This document shows, one piece after another, positions 44,553 to 53,635 of a stretch of DNA of 64,000 nucleotides; position 1 is the first letter of the stretch; every line of letters starts with the position of its first letter. The notes beneath the pieces are model-generated. The model was not told the DNA's origin and did not search any database. It saw only the letters and a program-made list of their open reading frames with translations. This DNA comes from Prosthecobacter debontii. Lineage in GTDB: Bacteria; Verrucomicrobiota; Verrucomicrobiia; Verrucomicrobiales; Verrucomicrobiaceae. Location: the NCBI RefSeq assembly GCF_900167535.1, contig NZ_FUYE01000004.1, forward strand, positions 350,709 to 414,708, given 5' to 3'. The position numbers were made by a program, and so were the translations under genes.

Positions 44553-45044
44553 CGCAGCGAAGATAGGCGATGAGGAAAACTCCTCAGGAGTTCGTGGGGG
44601 TGCGATTCATTCCATCCTTATCTCGCACCAGAGAAGCCGCTGGGGATGAATAGAAACAATGGCCCTCGTGCGGACCTGTCCAATTGGATGGTATTAACGG
44701 GGTGGCTGAAGGATTTCGCTTCAAATCTCTGATTGTTTTGGCGGGTTCAAAACCGAAGGACTCCAGGGTTTATTGAAGGGACCCGAGACTAACCTGTCGT
44801 TCATTCAATTCACGTCGGTCCTTGCCGACCAAAGGGATTGCCCAGCGAAGGCGGGTTTGCCTCCCTTTCTCAAAACTTTAAGTCCATCCATGTTGTCCTT
44901 TTAAATGGAATCGTTTCTTTTCGGTTCATTACTCGTCCGTCCCTTCGTCTGACATTGCGCCTCTCGAGTAGGCGGCACCGCACTCGGAGTCTCCGACCCA
45001 GAAGGATCAGGTTACCCCATAAAGGGGCATTCGGTGAATGCGAG
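44553..45044. other. 492-bp convergent intergenic region
   Basis: No supported gene or tRNA. A 7-bp inverted repeat AACTCCT/AGGAGTT at 44578-44592 lies 25 bases after the response-regulator stop and could end transcription; the T-run is on the minus-strand side. Otherwise I see nothing structured. Confidence 0.5.
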
Positions 45045-47894
45045 TTATTGAAGAAAACGGAACTCCGCAGTTGCCCAGAGAGTCTGCACCAAACGTGCCC
45101 AAGCATCCTGCCTTTCTTCGTCCGTGGCATTGCCAGAAATGGAGGCTTCCAAGTAATCCGTAGCAAGCGCGAGTTCCTTGGGGGCTGGCTCGCGGCTGAG
45201 ACTCAGGCGATAAGCCTGACGAATCCCTTGATCGTTATCCTGATTCATGACCATTGCCGCCGTGCTGCGTGCCATCTCGATCACTTGGGGGTGATTCATG
45301 AGATACAAAGCCTGAGGCGCGATGGTGCTGGTCGTTCGCTGAGCAATGGGTTGATTGATGTCAGCGAAGTCGAAGACCTCAAACAGAGGGTGACGGACAT
45401 TTCGGAAAGCGGCGGTGTAAACGCTGCGGCGACTGTCGCTGAACGTGAAGTTGTATTCGAGATTTTGAACCTTGGAATCGTTGGCATTGACGGCCTTGGC
45501 ATCGGTAACATTCGGACCAGCCCAGCCGGAATCCAAAGTGCCCGAGGCGACCAACATGGTGTCTCGAATGCATTCAGCGTCCAGGCGTTTGCGGTTCATG
45601 TGTGCGAGAAGACGATTGTCAGGATCATCCTTCAGTCCGGCACCGTCACTGCGCATGCGATAGGTGCGGGTCATGACCAATTCTTTAACCAATCGCTTCA
45701 GATTCCACCCGTCCTCCATGAACTTCACAGCAAGGTAGTCCAGCAGTTCAGGATGGGAAGGAAGCTCTCCAGTGATGCCAAAATTATCGGTGGTGCGCAC
45801 AAGGCCCGCCCCGAAGAGCCAATGCCAGACGCGATTGACAAACACTCTAGCCGTGAGGGGATGCTCTGGACTGGTCATCCACTGAGCCAGTTGTAGGCGT
45901 CCGCTTTGTTCTTTCGGAATGGCGGGTGTGTCCGGCGTCATTGCCACTTGGATGAAACCGCGAGGCACCTTGGCTCCGAGGTTACGGATATTGCCACGGA
46001 TATGGATAGGCGCGTCCTCCGGCTTTTCATCCTCAAGAACCGTCATCGCTTCCATGCGCGTCGGTCCTTCCTTCTGGACGGCTTTCAATTCCTTCTGCAG
46101 CTCATCCATTCGGCCTTTGATTTGGCTCTCGGCCTCGCTTGCTATAGCGGAAGGCATTTCAGGCATATCTGCGTCAGCCGGGACAAATTGGATAGCATCA
46201 GCCGTGACATAACCTTCAGCCCCGGCATTGGAAAGCATCACAAAGTTTTGCCCGGTCTTTTCAAACCGGTAGGTGCCGAGAGAAACGAACTGCAATCCTT
46301 TCAGACTCTCGGTGGCTTGTTTGAAATAAACCAGCTCTTCACCATCCGCGTGGAAGATGGTCGCAGGGATACGCTCTGCACGGCCAGGACCCGCGATGTA
46401 GGCCAGTCGCACTTCGTAACGACCTGCAACTGGCAGCTTGGGCGTGAAGGTCAGTGTTTTCTCACCTTTGCCTTCATTGTGATCGTGGCAGTAACCACCA
46501 TTGATGTAAGGCGGGTAAAGTTTGCTCTCTTTCCAGAAGCCCACTTTTTGCGCTTCACTGTCGTCCACAACGATGCCGGGCAAGTCTGCTGTCGTCAGCG
46601 TTGGTCGTTGGCGCAAAGTCGCTCCTCCCACATCGCGCAGCTCATCTTTCAGTGTGGCGATGGCCTCGGATAGGCGGGCTACTTCTCGCTCCTTTGCTTG
46701 CATGAGGCGCTCTTCCTCTCCCTCGAAGGGCAGGGGAGTGTCAATCCAATGGGCGACATTGTCCGTGTAGTTTTTGAGCGTCTTCGTGCTCCGCATGATG
46801 CCCGCCAGCGCGTAGTAGTCCCGAGTGGAGATGGGGTCGAACTTGTGATCATGACAGCGTGCGCAGCCGATGGTCATCCCCATGAAAGACTTGCCCAGCG
46901 TATCAAGCTGCTCGTCCACGATATCCATCCGCAGCATTTGCTTGTCCTGCTCCTCATAGTTGGTTGGGCCTAGTGCGAGGAAGCCAGTCGCGGTTAAATT
47001 TTGGCGGCGCTCTGAAGCGGTCTTGGCTGGAAGCAGATCCCCCGCAATCATCTGCATGATCATGCGATCAACCGGCACATCGGCTTGCAGAGTCTCCAGC
47101 AGATAATCACGAAAACGCCAAGCATCCTTAAAAGGCAGCGAACGTCCTCCACCCGAGGATTCCGCAAAGCGGGTGATATCCATGAAATGCGAAGCCCAGC
47201 GTTCCGCAAAAGCAGGCGAGGCTAACAAGGAATCTACCATAGCTTCATACTCGGCATCGCTGAGATCTTGGGTCGAGACCCTTTCAGGAGGGAGGCCGGT
47301 CAGATCGAATGCCAAACGGCGCACCAAGACGGATGAAGGAGCTTGCTCTTCCGGTTGTCCACCCGCACGTTCCAGCCGAGCCAAGATGAATTGATCAATG
47401 GTGTTTGCTGGCCACTTCCGCTGTTGAACGGGAGGTGGCTGCGTGACCTTCGGCGATTGGAAGGACCAGAAGCTGCCATCAGCCTTCGGGCTGCTGTAGG
47501 CACCACTGGCTTCAGGGGCCTGATCTCGTGGGTCGTGAGCCCCGCTGCTGATCCACGCCTTCAGATCCTGTAGGGCAGACTCAGGCAGCTTTTGTTTGGG
47601 TGGCATCTTGAGATCGCGGTCGGCATAACTCACCGCTTTCCAGAGAAGACTCTCGTCGAGCCTGCCTGGCACGATGCTTGGCCCCGAGTCCCCTCCAGTT
47701 TCCCAGCCCGCTCGGTGATCCAGACGAAGACTGCCCTTTTGTTTCTCCGCACCGTGGCACTCCATGCAATGCTCCAGCAGCAGCGGGCGAATGCGCTTTT
47801 CGAAAAAATCAGCTGGTTCAGCCACCGCGCCAAAACCTGCGGCTGGAAGCAACGGCAAGAGCCAACGAAGGGTTCGCGGAATGGCATTCAGCAT
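45045..47894 (-). CDS. Planctomycete-type cytochrome C / DUF1549 / DUF1553 protein
   Basis: 949 residues. After a signal peptide ('RWLLPLLPAAGFGAVAEP') comes a PSCyt1-type cytochrome domain with the heme motif 'CMECH' (43-47), then DUF1549 (~150-350, 'TIDQFILARLERAG', 'MDITRFAESSG'), a carbohydrate-binding-like beta domain (~480-590), and DUF1553 (~660-940, 'VWHWLFGAGLVRTTDNFG', 'MNRKRLDAECIRDTML'). These proteins abound in planctomycetes and verrucomicrobia, usually paired with a DUF1501 gene, and are thought to act in periplasmic polysaccharide breakdown. The DUF1501 partner is not next to it here. Confidence 0.95.
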   Translation of the reverse strand: MLNAIPRTLRWLLPLLPAAGFGAVAEPADFFEKRIRPLLLEHCMECHGAEKQKGSLRLDHRAGWETGGDSGPSIVPGRLDESLLWKAVSYADRDLKMPPKQKLPESALQDLKAWISSGAHDPRDQAPEASGAYSSPKADGSFWSFQSPKVTQPPPVQQRKWPANTIDQFILARLERAGGQPEEQAPSSVLVRRLAFDLTGLPPERVSTQDLSDAEYEAMVDSLLASPAFAERWASHFMDITRFAESSGGGRSLPFKDAWRFRDYLLETLQADVPVDRMIMQMIAGDLLPAKTASERRQNLTATGFLALGPTNYEEQDKQMLRMDIVDEQLDTLGKSFMGMTIGCARCHDHKFDPISTRDYYALAGIMRSTKTLKNYTDNVAHWIDTPLPFEGEEERLMQAKEREVARLSEAIATLKDELRDVGGATLRQRPTLTTADLPGIVVDDSEAQKVGFWKESKLYPPYINGGYCHDHNEGKGEKTLTFTPKLPVAGRYEVRLAYIAGPGRAERIPATIFHADGEELVYFKQATESLKGLQFVSLGTYRFEKTGQNFVMLSNAGAEGYVTADAIQFVPADADMPEMPSAIASEAESQIKGRMDELQKELKAVQKEGPTRMEAMTVLEDEKPEDAPIHIRGNIRNLGAKVPRGFIQVAMTPDTPAIPKEQSGRLQLAQWMTSPEHPLTARVFVNRVWHWLFGAGLVRTTDNFGITGELPSHPELLDYLAVKFMEDGWNLKRLVKELVMTRTYRMRSDGAGLKDDPDNRLLAHMNRKRLDAECIRDTMLVASGTLDSGWAGPNVTDAKAVNANDSKVQNLEYNFTFSDSRRSVYTAAFRNVRHPLFEVFDFADINQPIAQRTTSTIAPQALYLMNHPQVIEMARSTAAMVMNQDNDQGIRQAYRLSLSREPAPKELALATDYLEASISGNATDEERQDAWARLVQTLWATAEFRFLQ

Positions 47895-48033
47895 GATCGA
47901 TCTAAGTAAACGAACGATACCGAAGGCCTCTTTCAACTGAGAGTCCTGAAGTGATGTGGCATTCGATATGCAGAATGAGAATGATAAACGGAATTGCCAT
48001 TCGAAGCGTAACCACCTTTACTGTTCCCTTTTC

Positions 48034-49863
48034 ATGCGTTTTTTCCCAACCAGCGCAGCCCTGCTCAGTATCTTTGTCGCATCTGCCTCTGCTCAACCTG
48101 TGTCACGACTGGTGTGGCAGCCTGTGCAAGAATACTTCATCCGCATTCAGCCCGGTAGAGCCCAGATGCCAGTCGAAGGCACGCAGCGGCTCAATTCATT
48201 TGTTTCCTACACTCATTTGGGAACCGACTTCGGGTTTCATGGGCCAGCAGAACACACGATTCAGTGGCAGAGTGATGAGATCTGTGTGCATCTCGGGCAA
48301 GATCCAGACTCTTGGGCAGGTCTTTGGCATAGTTTAGCCGGATTGGCTCGCGAGTCCTCGGAGGTGATGGATTTTGAGGCTCCTTGGCCAGTCTTTATAA
48401 CGGCAAAGTACCAGCCGAAGGTGGTCAGTGTGATGCTTCAGGCTAAGGGCCAAGGTCGGCTCAAGCTGGAGATCAAATCCAACACGCAGGAGATGTTGTG
48501 GAGTGAGGTTTTAACGGTCGATAAACCCGAGTGTGAAACTTACATTCTGCCCGTGCCTTCCATGGCCATTCGGAACGCCAAGTTAATCAACTGGACGGCT
48601 GAATCTGGCAGTGAGGTGTGTGTGGACAACCTCAATCTGGGCGTGGAACTACCTGCGATTCCCTTCGATGAATACGTCGTCGCCGCATGCTACGCCAAAC
48701 TCGCACGTTGTTATGATGCCAGTTCGGGCTTTGTGCGAGATCGAGCTCATACGGAGGCGGGTGCCTTCGAGTCAGTGAGCTCAACAGGCATGTTTGCCCT
48801 GATGACGGCTGCGGTTTCTCGGCCGCCACTTTCCATGGTGAGTCAGAAGGATGCCTCGAAGATCATTCGCACCATTCACAAAGCGGTCCGCAGCCTGGAT
48901 CATCCCTACGGCTTGTTGCCCCACTTTGTGCGTCGCACAGCCACGGGTTACGCCATTCACCCAGGCACGGAGTTCAGTTCTGTCGATACGGCCATCTACT
49001 ATCATGGTCTGCTCCTTGCGGCCGAAACTCTGCACGATGAAGACTTAAAGATGGAGTTACTCTCGGCTGTGGACCAGATCGATTTCAAGTCCCTCCATCT
49101 CACCGATGGTAGCATCAGCCATGGTTTAAAGGATGATGGTCGTAGCATTCTCCCTCACGGCTGGAATGACTGGGGGGGCGAGTCTGCGCTCGTCAAAATG
49201 TTAGAACGTATTGTCAACGATCATACGCCTCAGGTGAAAATGGAACGTCCCGGGCAGGCGTGGCAAGGCACGGGCTTTATCCCTGAAATCCAAAGTCTCT
49301 TTTATCCAGATTTTGATCGTGATGAGCCTGATTCATTGGATGGCGTGAAATGGCGTAGTGCAAGGGTGCGTATGCTGGAAGCTCAGCGCCAGTATATCCA
49401 GCGCACTTGGCCGCAGAGCCTACCCGCCCGGTTGGGAATTTACGGACTCTCGGCTGGGGAAGGAGAACATGGAGATCGCTACCAAGTGGGTGGGGTGGAC
49501 TTGCCCGATCAAGCGATGATTCATCCGCACTACATCCTGATGTCAGCTTCATTGACTCAGCCCGCCGAGACTTATGCTCTCCTAGAGCGGATGGAGAAAG
49601 CGGGCTATTTCCCCCCCTGGGGACTGGTTGAAACCATCAGCATTACCGGTCACAGCTACCTACCAATGAACGGCTCGCTTAACGCCGCCTTTGAAGCTCT
49701 CGGGGCCTATCATTTGTTCGCAAAGAGCCGTGGGATCCCCGATGCCATCTATGAGGCCAGCCGCCAGTCTCCCGAGCTGCGCCGTGCGGTGGAGCTCTTT
49801 TTTCCACCGACTGCGAGGCCCATACAGTCGGCTGAACTCAGGGGAGCCCCTGGGACTCCCTGA
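48034..49863 (+). CDS. Secreted glucoamylase-like (alpha/alpha-toroid) protein
   Basis: 609 residues with a signal peptide ('AALLSIFVASASAQ'). The first ~200 residues look beta-rich, like a carbohydrate-binding module. The rest resembles the glucoamylase-like family: 'EAGAFESVSSTGMFALM', 'EFSSVDTAIYYHGLLLAAE', 'GWNDWGGESALVKMLERI' and 'MIHPHYILMSASLTQPAETYA'. Probably a periplasmic or extracellular glycoside hydrolase or lyase; substrate unknown. It is divergent from the cytochrome C/DUF1549 gene, so the two may be co-regulated. The ATG at 48034 starts the signal peptide. Confidence 0.7.
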   Translation: MRFFPTSAALLSIFVASASAQPVSRLVWQPVQEYFIRIQPGRAQMPVEGTQRLNSFVSYTHLGTDFGFHGPAEHTIQWQSDEICVHLGQDPDSWAGLWHSLAGLARESSEVMDFEAPWPVFITAKYQPKVVSVMLQAKGQGRLKLEIKSNTQEMLWSEVLTVDKPECETYILPVPSMAIRNAKLINWTAESGSEVCVDNLNLGVELPAIPFDEYVVAACYAKLARCYDASSGFVRDRAHTEAGAFESVSSTGMFALMTAAVSRPPLSMVSQKDASKIIRTIHKAVRSLDHPYGLLPHFVRRTATGYAIHPGTEFSSVDTAIYYHGLLLAAETLHDEDLKMELLSAVDQIDFKSLHLTDGSISHGLKDDGRSILPHGWNDWGGESALVKMLERIVNDHTPQVKMERPGQAWQGTGFIPEIQSLFYPDFDRDEPDSLDGVKWRSARVRMLEAQRQYIQRTWPQSLPARLGIYGLSAGEGEHGDRYQVGGVDLPDQAMIHPHYILMSASLTQPAETYALLERMEKAGYFPPWGLVETISITGHSYLPMNGSLNAAFEALGAYHLFAKSRGIPDAIYEASRQSPELRRAVELFFPPTARPIQSAELRGAPGTP

Positions 49864-49869
49864 GTTCAG
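49832..49869. terminator. Stem-loop overlapping the stop codon, between convergent genes
   Basis: A 12-bp perfect stem (CTGAACTCAGGG 49832-49843, CCCTGAGTTCAG 49858-49869) encloses the last codons and the TGA stop of the upstream gene. obgE converges 16 bases further on. No strong T-run follows on either strand, so it may stabilise or end both transcripts. Confidence 0.6.
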
Positions 49870-49884
49870 AACCAACCCGAGCGA

Positions 49885-50928
49885 TTATTTAAGAACCTCA
49901 AAAGTCTGCCCGATTTTTTTATCGAGAAATGCCCGCAATTTATCCAGCCCCTGCTCGGATTCGGCGGAGATTGGGAAGATCTTCACTCGTTTGAAGCGGT
50001 CTTTGATCCGCTCCACGTTCTCTTCAGCCCCCTCAACATCGATCTTATTAGCCAAGATAAACCAGGGGCGTTTAGACAGCTCTTTGGAATAAAGAGAGAC
50101 CTCTTTGCGCACGATTTCCAGGTCCGCCACGGGGTCCCGCCCTTCAGTGCCAGCGGCGTCCACCACGAAGAGAAGAATGCGGCAGCGCATGATGTGGCGC
50201 AGGAAATCATGTCCCAGTCCTATGTTCTGGTGAGCTCCCTTGATTAGGCCAGGGATATCCGCCAAGGTGCCGCGACGATGGTCGCCAAAATGGATCACTC
50301 CCACCATCGGTTGTAGAGTGGTGAACGGATAATTGGCAATCTTGGGGCGAGCCGCGCTCAGTTTGGACAGCAGGGTGGATTTGCCTGCATTCGGAAAACC
50401 GACAAATCCAGCATCAGCAATGCTTCGGAGTTCAAAATGGAAAAAACCTTCTTCCCCTTCATCTCCAGGAGTGAATTCACGGGGCGCTTGGTGGGTGCTC
50501 GTTTTAAAATGCACGTTGCCTTTGCCACCCTTGCCACCTTTGCAGAGCACAAATTCCTGACCTACATCGGTTAGATCTGCAAATGGCTCATAACGAGTGA
50601 CGATGTCGCCCGTCTCAGGATCCTCTTCCTCAATGATCTTGGAGACGACGGTTCCGCTTGGGACCTTGAAAATCTCATTATCCGCGCTCTGGCCGGTGCA
50701 AAGATTGCCCCCGCCTTTATGACCGTCTTGGGCGATCAGCTTGGCATTGAAGAAAAACTGCCGCAGCGTGTTCGTGCTGGAGTCCACCTTGAGAATCACA
50801 TCCCCTCCGCGCCCTCCATCACCGCCATCCGGGCCGCCTTTGGGACGAAACTTACCGCGATGAAAGTGCATGCTTCCATCCCCGCCTTTGCCAGCGCGAG
50901 CGTAAACTTTGATTTGGTCGACAAACAT
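49885..50928 (-). CDS. obgE: GTPase Obg
   Basis: 347 residues. Glycine-rich Obg fold (1-158, 'FRPKGGPDGGDGGRGGDVIL') followed by the GTPase domain: P-loop 'GFPNAGKSTLLSKL', switch 'YPFTTLQPMVG', G3 'DIPGLIKGA' and G4 'NKID'. Obg is essential in most bacteria and links ribosome assembly to stress. The usual neighbours rplU and rpmA are not here. It stands alone on the minus strand. Confidence 0.97.
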   Translation of the reverse strand: MFVDQIKVYARAGKGGDGSMHFHRGKFRPKGGPDGGDGGRGGDVILKVDSSTNTLRQFFFNAKLIAQDGHKGGGNLCTGQSADNEIFKVPSGTVVSKIIEEEDPETGDIVTRYEPFADLTDVGQEFVLCKGGKGGKGNVHFKTSTHQAPREFTPGDEGEEGFFHFELRSIADAGFVGFPNAGKSTLLSKLSAARPKIANYPFTTLQPMVGVIHFGDHRRGTLADIPGLIKGAHQNIGLGHDFLRHIMRCRILLFVVDAAGTEGRDPVADLEIVRKEVSLYSKELSKRPWFILANKIDVEGAEENVERIKDRFKRVKIFPISAESEQGLDKLRAFLDKKIGQTFEVLK

Positions 50929-51136
50929 GAACCGGGCATGTAACCCGGTTTCCCGCCTGACTCAAGCCGTTCGCGCTTTTATTGTCAGTATGGGGCATTT
51001 CGGCGGGTGGAAAGCCCTACTATACAGGTAACCTTAGCACTCGCGGCAGGACGGGCATCTTCTCCTGCAGGTGTTTTTGAACCCGCGAGTACCTTGACTG
51101 CTTTGCTGGTCTTTAGGGAAGAATATCGGGCAGCAA

Positions 51137-51151
51137 GGGGGGCGGCCCCCC
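51137..51151 (-). terminator. G/C-only hairpin downstream of the Verru_Chthon cassette
   Basis: A 15-base G/C palindrome (GGGGGGC then GCCCCCC) lies 39 bases after the stop of the last cassette gene. It has a minimal loop and only a weak T-run, so its role as cassette terminator is tentative. The surrounding 261 bases (50929-51189) hold no gene. Confidence 0.35.
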
Positions 51152-51189
51152 GGAATCTCACAGGATGGCTTGCGCCTCATTCAGCCGTC

Positions 51190-51849
51190 TCACTCAGGCC
51201 GATACACCTCCAGTTTAGCTGTCACAGGATCGATTTGAACGGTGTAGAAATTGGCAGGGAGCTTTTCAGAGGAAACGGCTGGATGCTCGATGAGCGTGAA
51301 ATGCCAAACTCCCACCTCAGGAAGATCTGTGGAACCATCAGGTCTGAACCGAATGGCCACATACTCACGCGATCCATCGGCCGCTAACTCTTCCTCGGAA
51401 GGCAAGGTCCATACACTGGAAAAATCTGGATTTTCACTGAGAGCGATGCCGTCCGGCAAAGTTTCACGCGGCCCTATTTTTTCGAGTTGGGTTGCGGCAT
51501 GAGAGGTCTCCTCCTCTGTTGAAGAAGCATCCGCGTCACCTTCGACCCAATGAAAAAGCTGCACGGCCTGCCCCGAACGACCATCCGCTGTGACCGCTGA
51601 AGGTGCTTTATAAAAACGCAGTTCCACATCAGAGGAAAAGGTGATCGCCAGCCCTTGTGCCTCCACCAGTTTGCCTGTTAAAAACTCGCCCGCAGCTGTC
51701 AGTCGGCTAGCTCTGATGATGCTTAGCATCGGTGGTGCAGCCAAGGCCAGAAGAAGACTCAGAATGAGAATGACACACAGACTTTCGAGCAAGGTGAAAG
51801 CCTTGCTGCGTTGAGATTGGTGATGCAGTGAAAAAAGTGAACTCTTCAT
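51190..51849 (-). CDS. Verru_Chthon cassette protein D (pseudopilin-like)
   Basis: 219 residues. A prepilin-type N-terminus 'KAFTLLESLCVILILSLLLA' with the conserved Glu at position +5 after the cleavage site is followed by a helix and a globular domain. By position and type it is the fourth member of the four-gene cassette named for Verrucomicrobium and Chthoniobacter. Such proteins are presumed minor pseudopilins of a type II-like or type IV pilus-like machine. It lies 21 bases downstream of protein C. Confidence 0.85.
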   Translation of the reverse strand: MKSSLFSLHHQSQRSKAFTLLESLCVILILSLLLALAAPPMLSIIRASRLTAAGEFLTGKLVEAQGLAITFSSDVELRFYKAPSAVTADGRSGQAVQLFHWVEGDADASSTEEETSHAATQLEKIGPRETLPDGIALSENPDFSSVWTLPSEEELAADGSREYVAIRFRPDGSTDLPEVGVWHFTLIEHPAVSSEKLPANFYTVQIDPVTAKLEVYRPE

Positions 51850-51870
51850 GATGATCTAGAGAGCTAGCGG

Positions 51871-53040
51871 TCAGTAAGTGCTGCTGTCCCATGCCGCATT
51901 GCGGAGAGTGATGGTGGTGGTAAAGACCCGATAATTTACCCGCTGCCGATTGAGATACTGCTTCAGGCGATCCAGATCTCTTTCATAATGCTGAGCATCT
52001 TCGAAAGGAGCTTCAGCGAGTTGACTGAGGGCCAGTGCCTCAGCATCGCCACCGCGGCCTAACCACTGGCGTGTGGAGTCCTCCTCTCCAGCCACCAAGG
52101 TCACTCGCACCTGAGGGGGCAATAGATGCTGTGTCCCCTGATGAATGCTGCCATCTGTACGCACCACAGGACTTTCTACATCGGGGGTCTGATTCTCGAC
52201 ATCTCGAGAATTGTAGCGGTATCCAGGTGCAATCCAGTAAGCTTTCCGGCCCGACTCCGGAGACAGCGTGTCCGATGGCACTTGAGCTGAGAACAGCAGA
52301 AGCAGGATGTTGTCTGCGATCGGGCGTGAGACCGCTTCCAGATTTTGCTGATACCAGTGACGTTGAGTGTAAACGGCGTTACCCAGCAGATCATCTCCCT
52401 GTTGAGCCACTCTTTCCGCGGGGGGGCGATACTCCATCAAGCGGTAGCGATGTTTTACCGGAATGACTCCCCCAGGCAGAAAAGCAGGCCGCCGTTCTAC
52501 ATTGCTCTCGAAGTGCACGTAGTAACCACGTGCGTTTAACAGATGTCCCAGTCCACGGTAAGATTGACTCAACCCTAAAGGAGCTTGAAAAAAAAGAGCG
52601 TGCCCGGGTTTGTGGGAAACATCGCCCCCAGGTGTCAACTCGACTGCAGGTAAGATCTGAAAATCCAACTCCGACTGGCGCACGTAGCCAGCCGGGGATA
52701 CACTCACGTCAGATGGGGGTTGGTTAGACTGAGTTTCAGCATAGAAATAATCCCAGTAGGTATTGAGCGTGGCTTGCGAGAGATTTCGAGTGATCGTTTC
52801 AAAAGCAATCCTCGCTTCGCGGAACTGGTCCACTTTACTCTTTGTCTCCCGCCACGAACGTTGGGTTGTCTCTAAGGCCGTCATAGCCACGAGCATTAAG
52901 ATCGAGAGCACTCCCATTGACACGAGTAATTCCACCAGAGTGAAACCATATCTTGTCGAGAGATTCTCACGCCTACGCTGGACCCGTGAAATGGCTTTTT
53001 CCCCAGCGGCAATTGAAAGCTGATGATGCATGGAGATCAT
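51871..53040 (-). CDS. Verru_Chthon cassette protein C (pseudopilin-like)
   Basis: 389 residues with a prepilin signal 'RYGFTLVELLVSMGVLSILM' preceded by a ~30-residue basic leader, longer than in ordinary pseudopilins. The mature part starts with a long helix ('WRETKSKVDQFREARIAFE') and continues into a mixed domain. It overlaps protein B by four bases (53037-53040), so the two are translationally coupled. Confidence 0.88.
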   Translation of the reverse strand: MISMHHQLSIAAGEKAISRVQRRRENLSTRYGFTLVELLVSMGVLSILMLVAMTALETTQRSWRETKSKVDQFREARIAFETITRNLSQATLNTYWDYFYAETQSNQPPSDVSVSPAGYVRQSELDFQILPAVELTPGGDVSHKPGHALFFQAPLGLSQSYRGLGHLLNARGYYVHFESNVERRPAFLPGGVIPVKHRYRLMEYRPPAERVAQQGDDLLGNAVYTQRHWYQQNLEAVSRPIADNILLLLFSAQVPSDTLSPESGRKAYWIAPGYRYNSRDVENQTPDVESPVVRTDGSIHQGTQHLLPPQVRVTLVAGEEDSTRQWLGRGGDAEALALSQLAEAPFEDAQHYERDLDRLKQYLNRQRVNYRVFTTTITLRNAAWDSSTY

Positions 53041-53573
53041 TTGCCAGTGCGGGCGATCAGCGTGGTATGCTGGCGATAGGCCATCGGTAACACCCGATCA
53101 AAGTTGAAGTTCTTGCTGCCTGTATTAGCCACTTTGACAGTCACTCGACGCAGATAAGGATCGATGGCGTCATCTTCTGCAGCGGTGACATCCGCTGAAA
53201 GATTCACATCCGAGCGAGGGATTTTCACCTCAGCGACGTAGGCCAGATCCAGCCCGGGGTCACCCCCTTCGATCGCGATTCCTTGGTCGTCGAAAAAATA
53301 GCGCTTTTCATGAAAGGAGGAGCTTAGCAGATCCTCCCCCGTATGGGTTTCCCACTCAGCTTGGCTGACGACTCCAAGCAAGTGAGACGTGATGCGAGTT
53401 TCTGCGGCCAATCCGCCGGCATCTCGGATGTTCTTTAGCCCTTCCGGAATAATGCCTAACAAGGTGGATAAAGCCAATGCGGTTATACCTGTTGCGATGG
53501 TGACTTCAGCGAGCGAGAAACCTGATCGACGAATTTTTTGAAGAGGAAGTTTGATTTTCATTGGGGAAGGCAA
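53037..53573 (-). CDS. Verru_Chthon cassette protein B (pseudopilin-like)
   Basis: 178 residues with the prepilin motif 'SGFSLAEVTIATGITALALS' near the N-terminus. It is the short member of the cassette. It follows protein A after 62 bases and overlaps protein C. A pseudopilin role is inferred from the signal and the cassette context. Confidence 0.88.
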   Translation of the reverse strand: MPSPMKIKLPLQKIRRSGFSLAEVTIATGITALALSTLLGIIPEGLKNIRDAGGLAAETRITSHLLGVVSQAEWETHTGEDLLSSSFHEKRYFFDDQGIAIEGGDPGLDLAYVAEVKIPRSDVNLSADVTAAEDDAIDPYLRRVTVKVANTGSKNFNFDRVLPMAYRQHTTLIARTGK

Positions 53574-53635
53574 GTGCAGAGTTTGAGAGAGACCTATCGA
53601 AGACGCAGAACCTTGCTTCAGCGGGCTGACGACCG

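Noticed and set aside
44740..44770. GGTTCAAAACC-like sequence resembling a tRNA T-loop
   Set aside because: No matching acceptor, D or anticodon stems around it.
44838..45896. 352-codon plus-strand open frame
   Set aside because: Mostly antisense to the DUF1553 domain; its non-overlapping start lies in a gap without coding character.
45906..46673. 255-codon plus-strand open frame
   Set aside because: Antisense to the same cytochrome C/DUF1549/DUF1553 gene.
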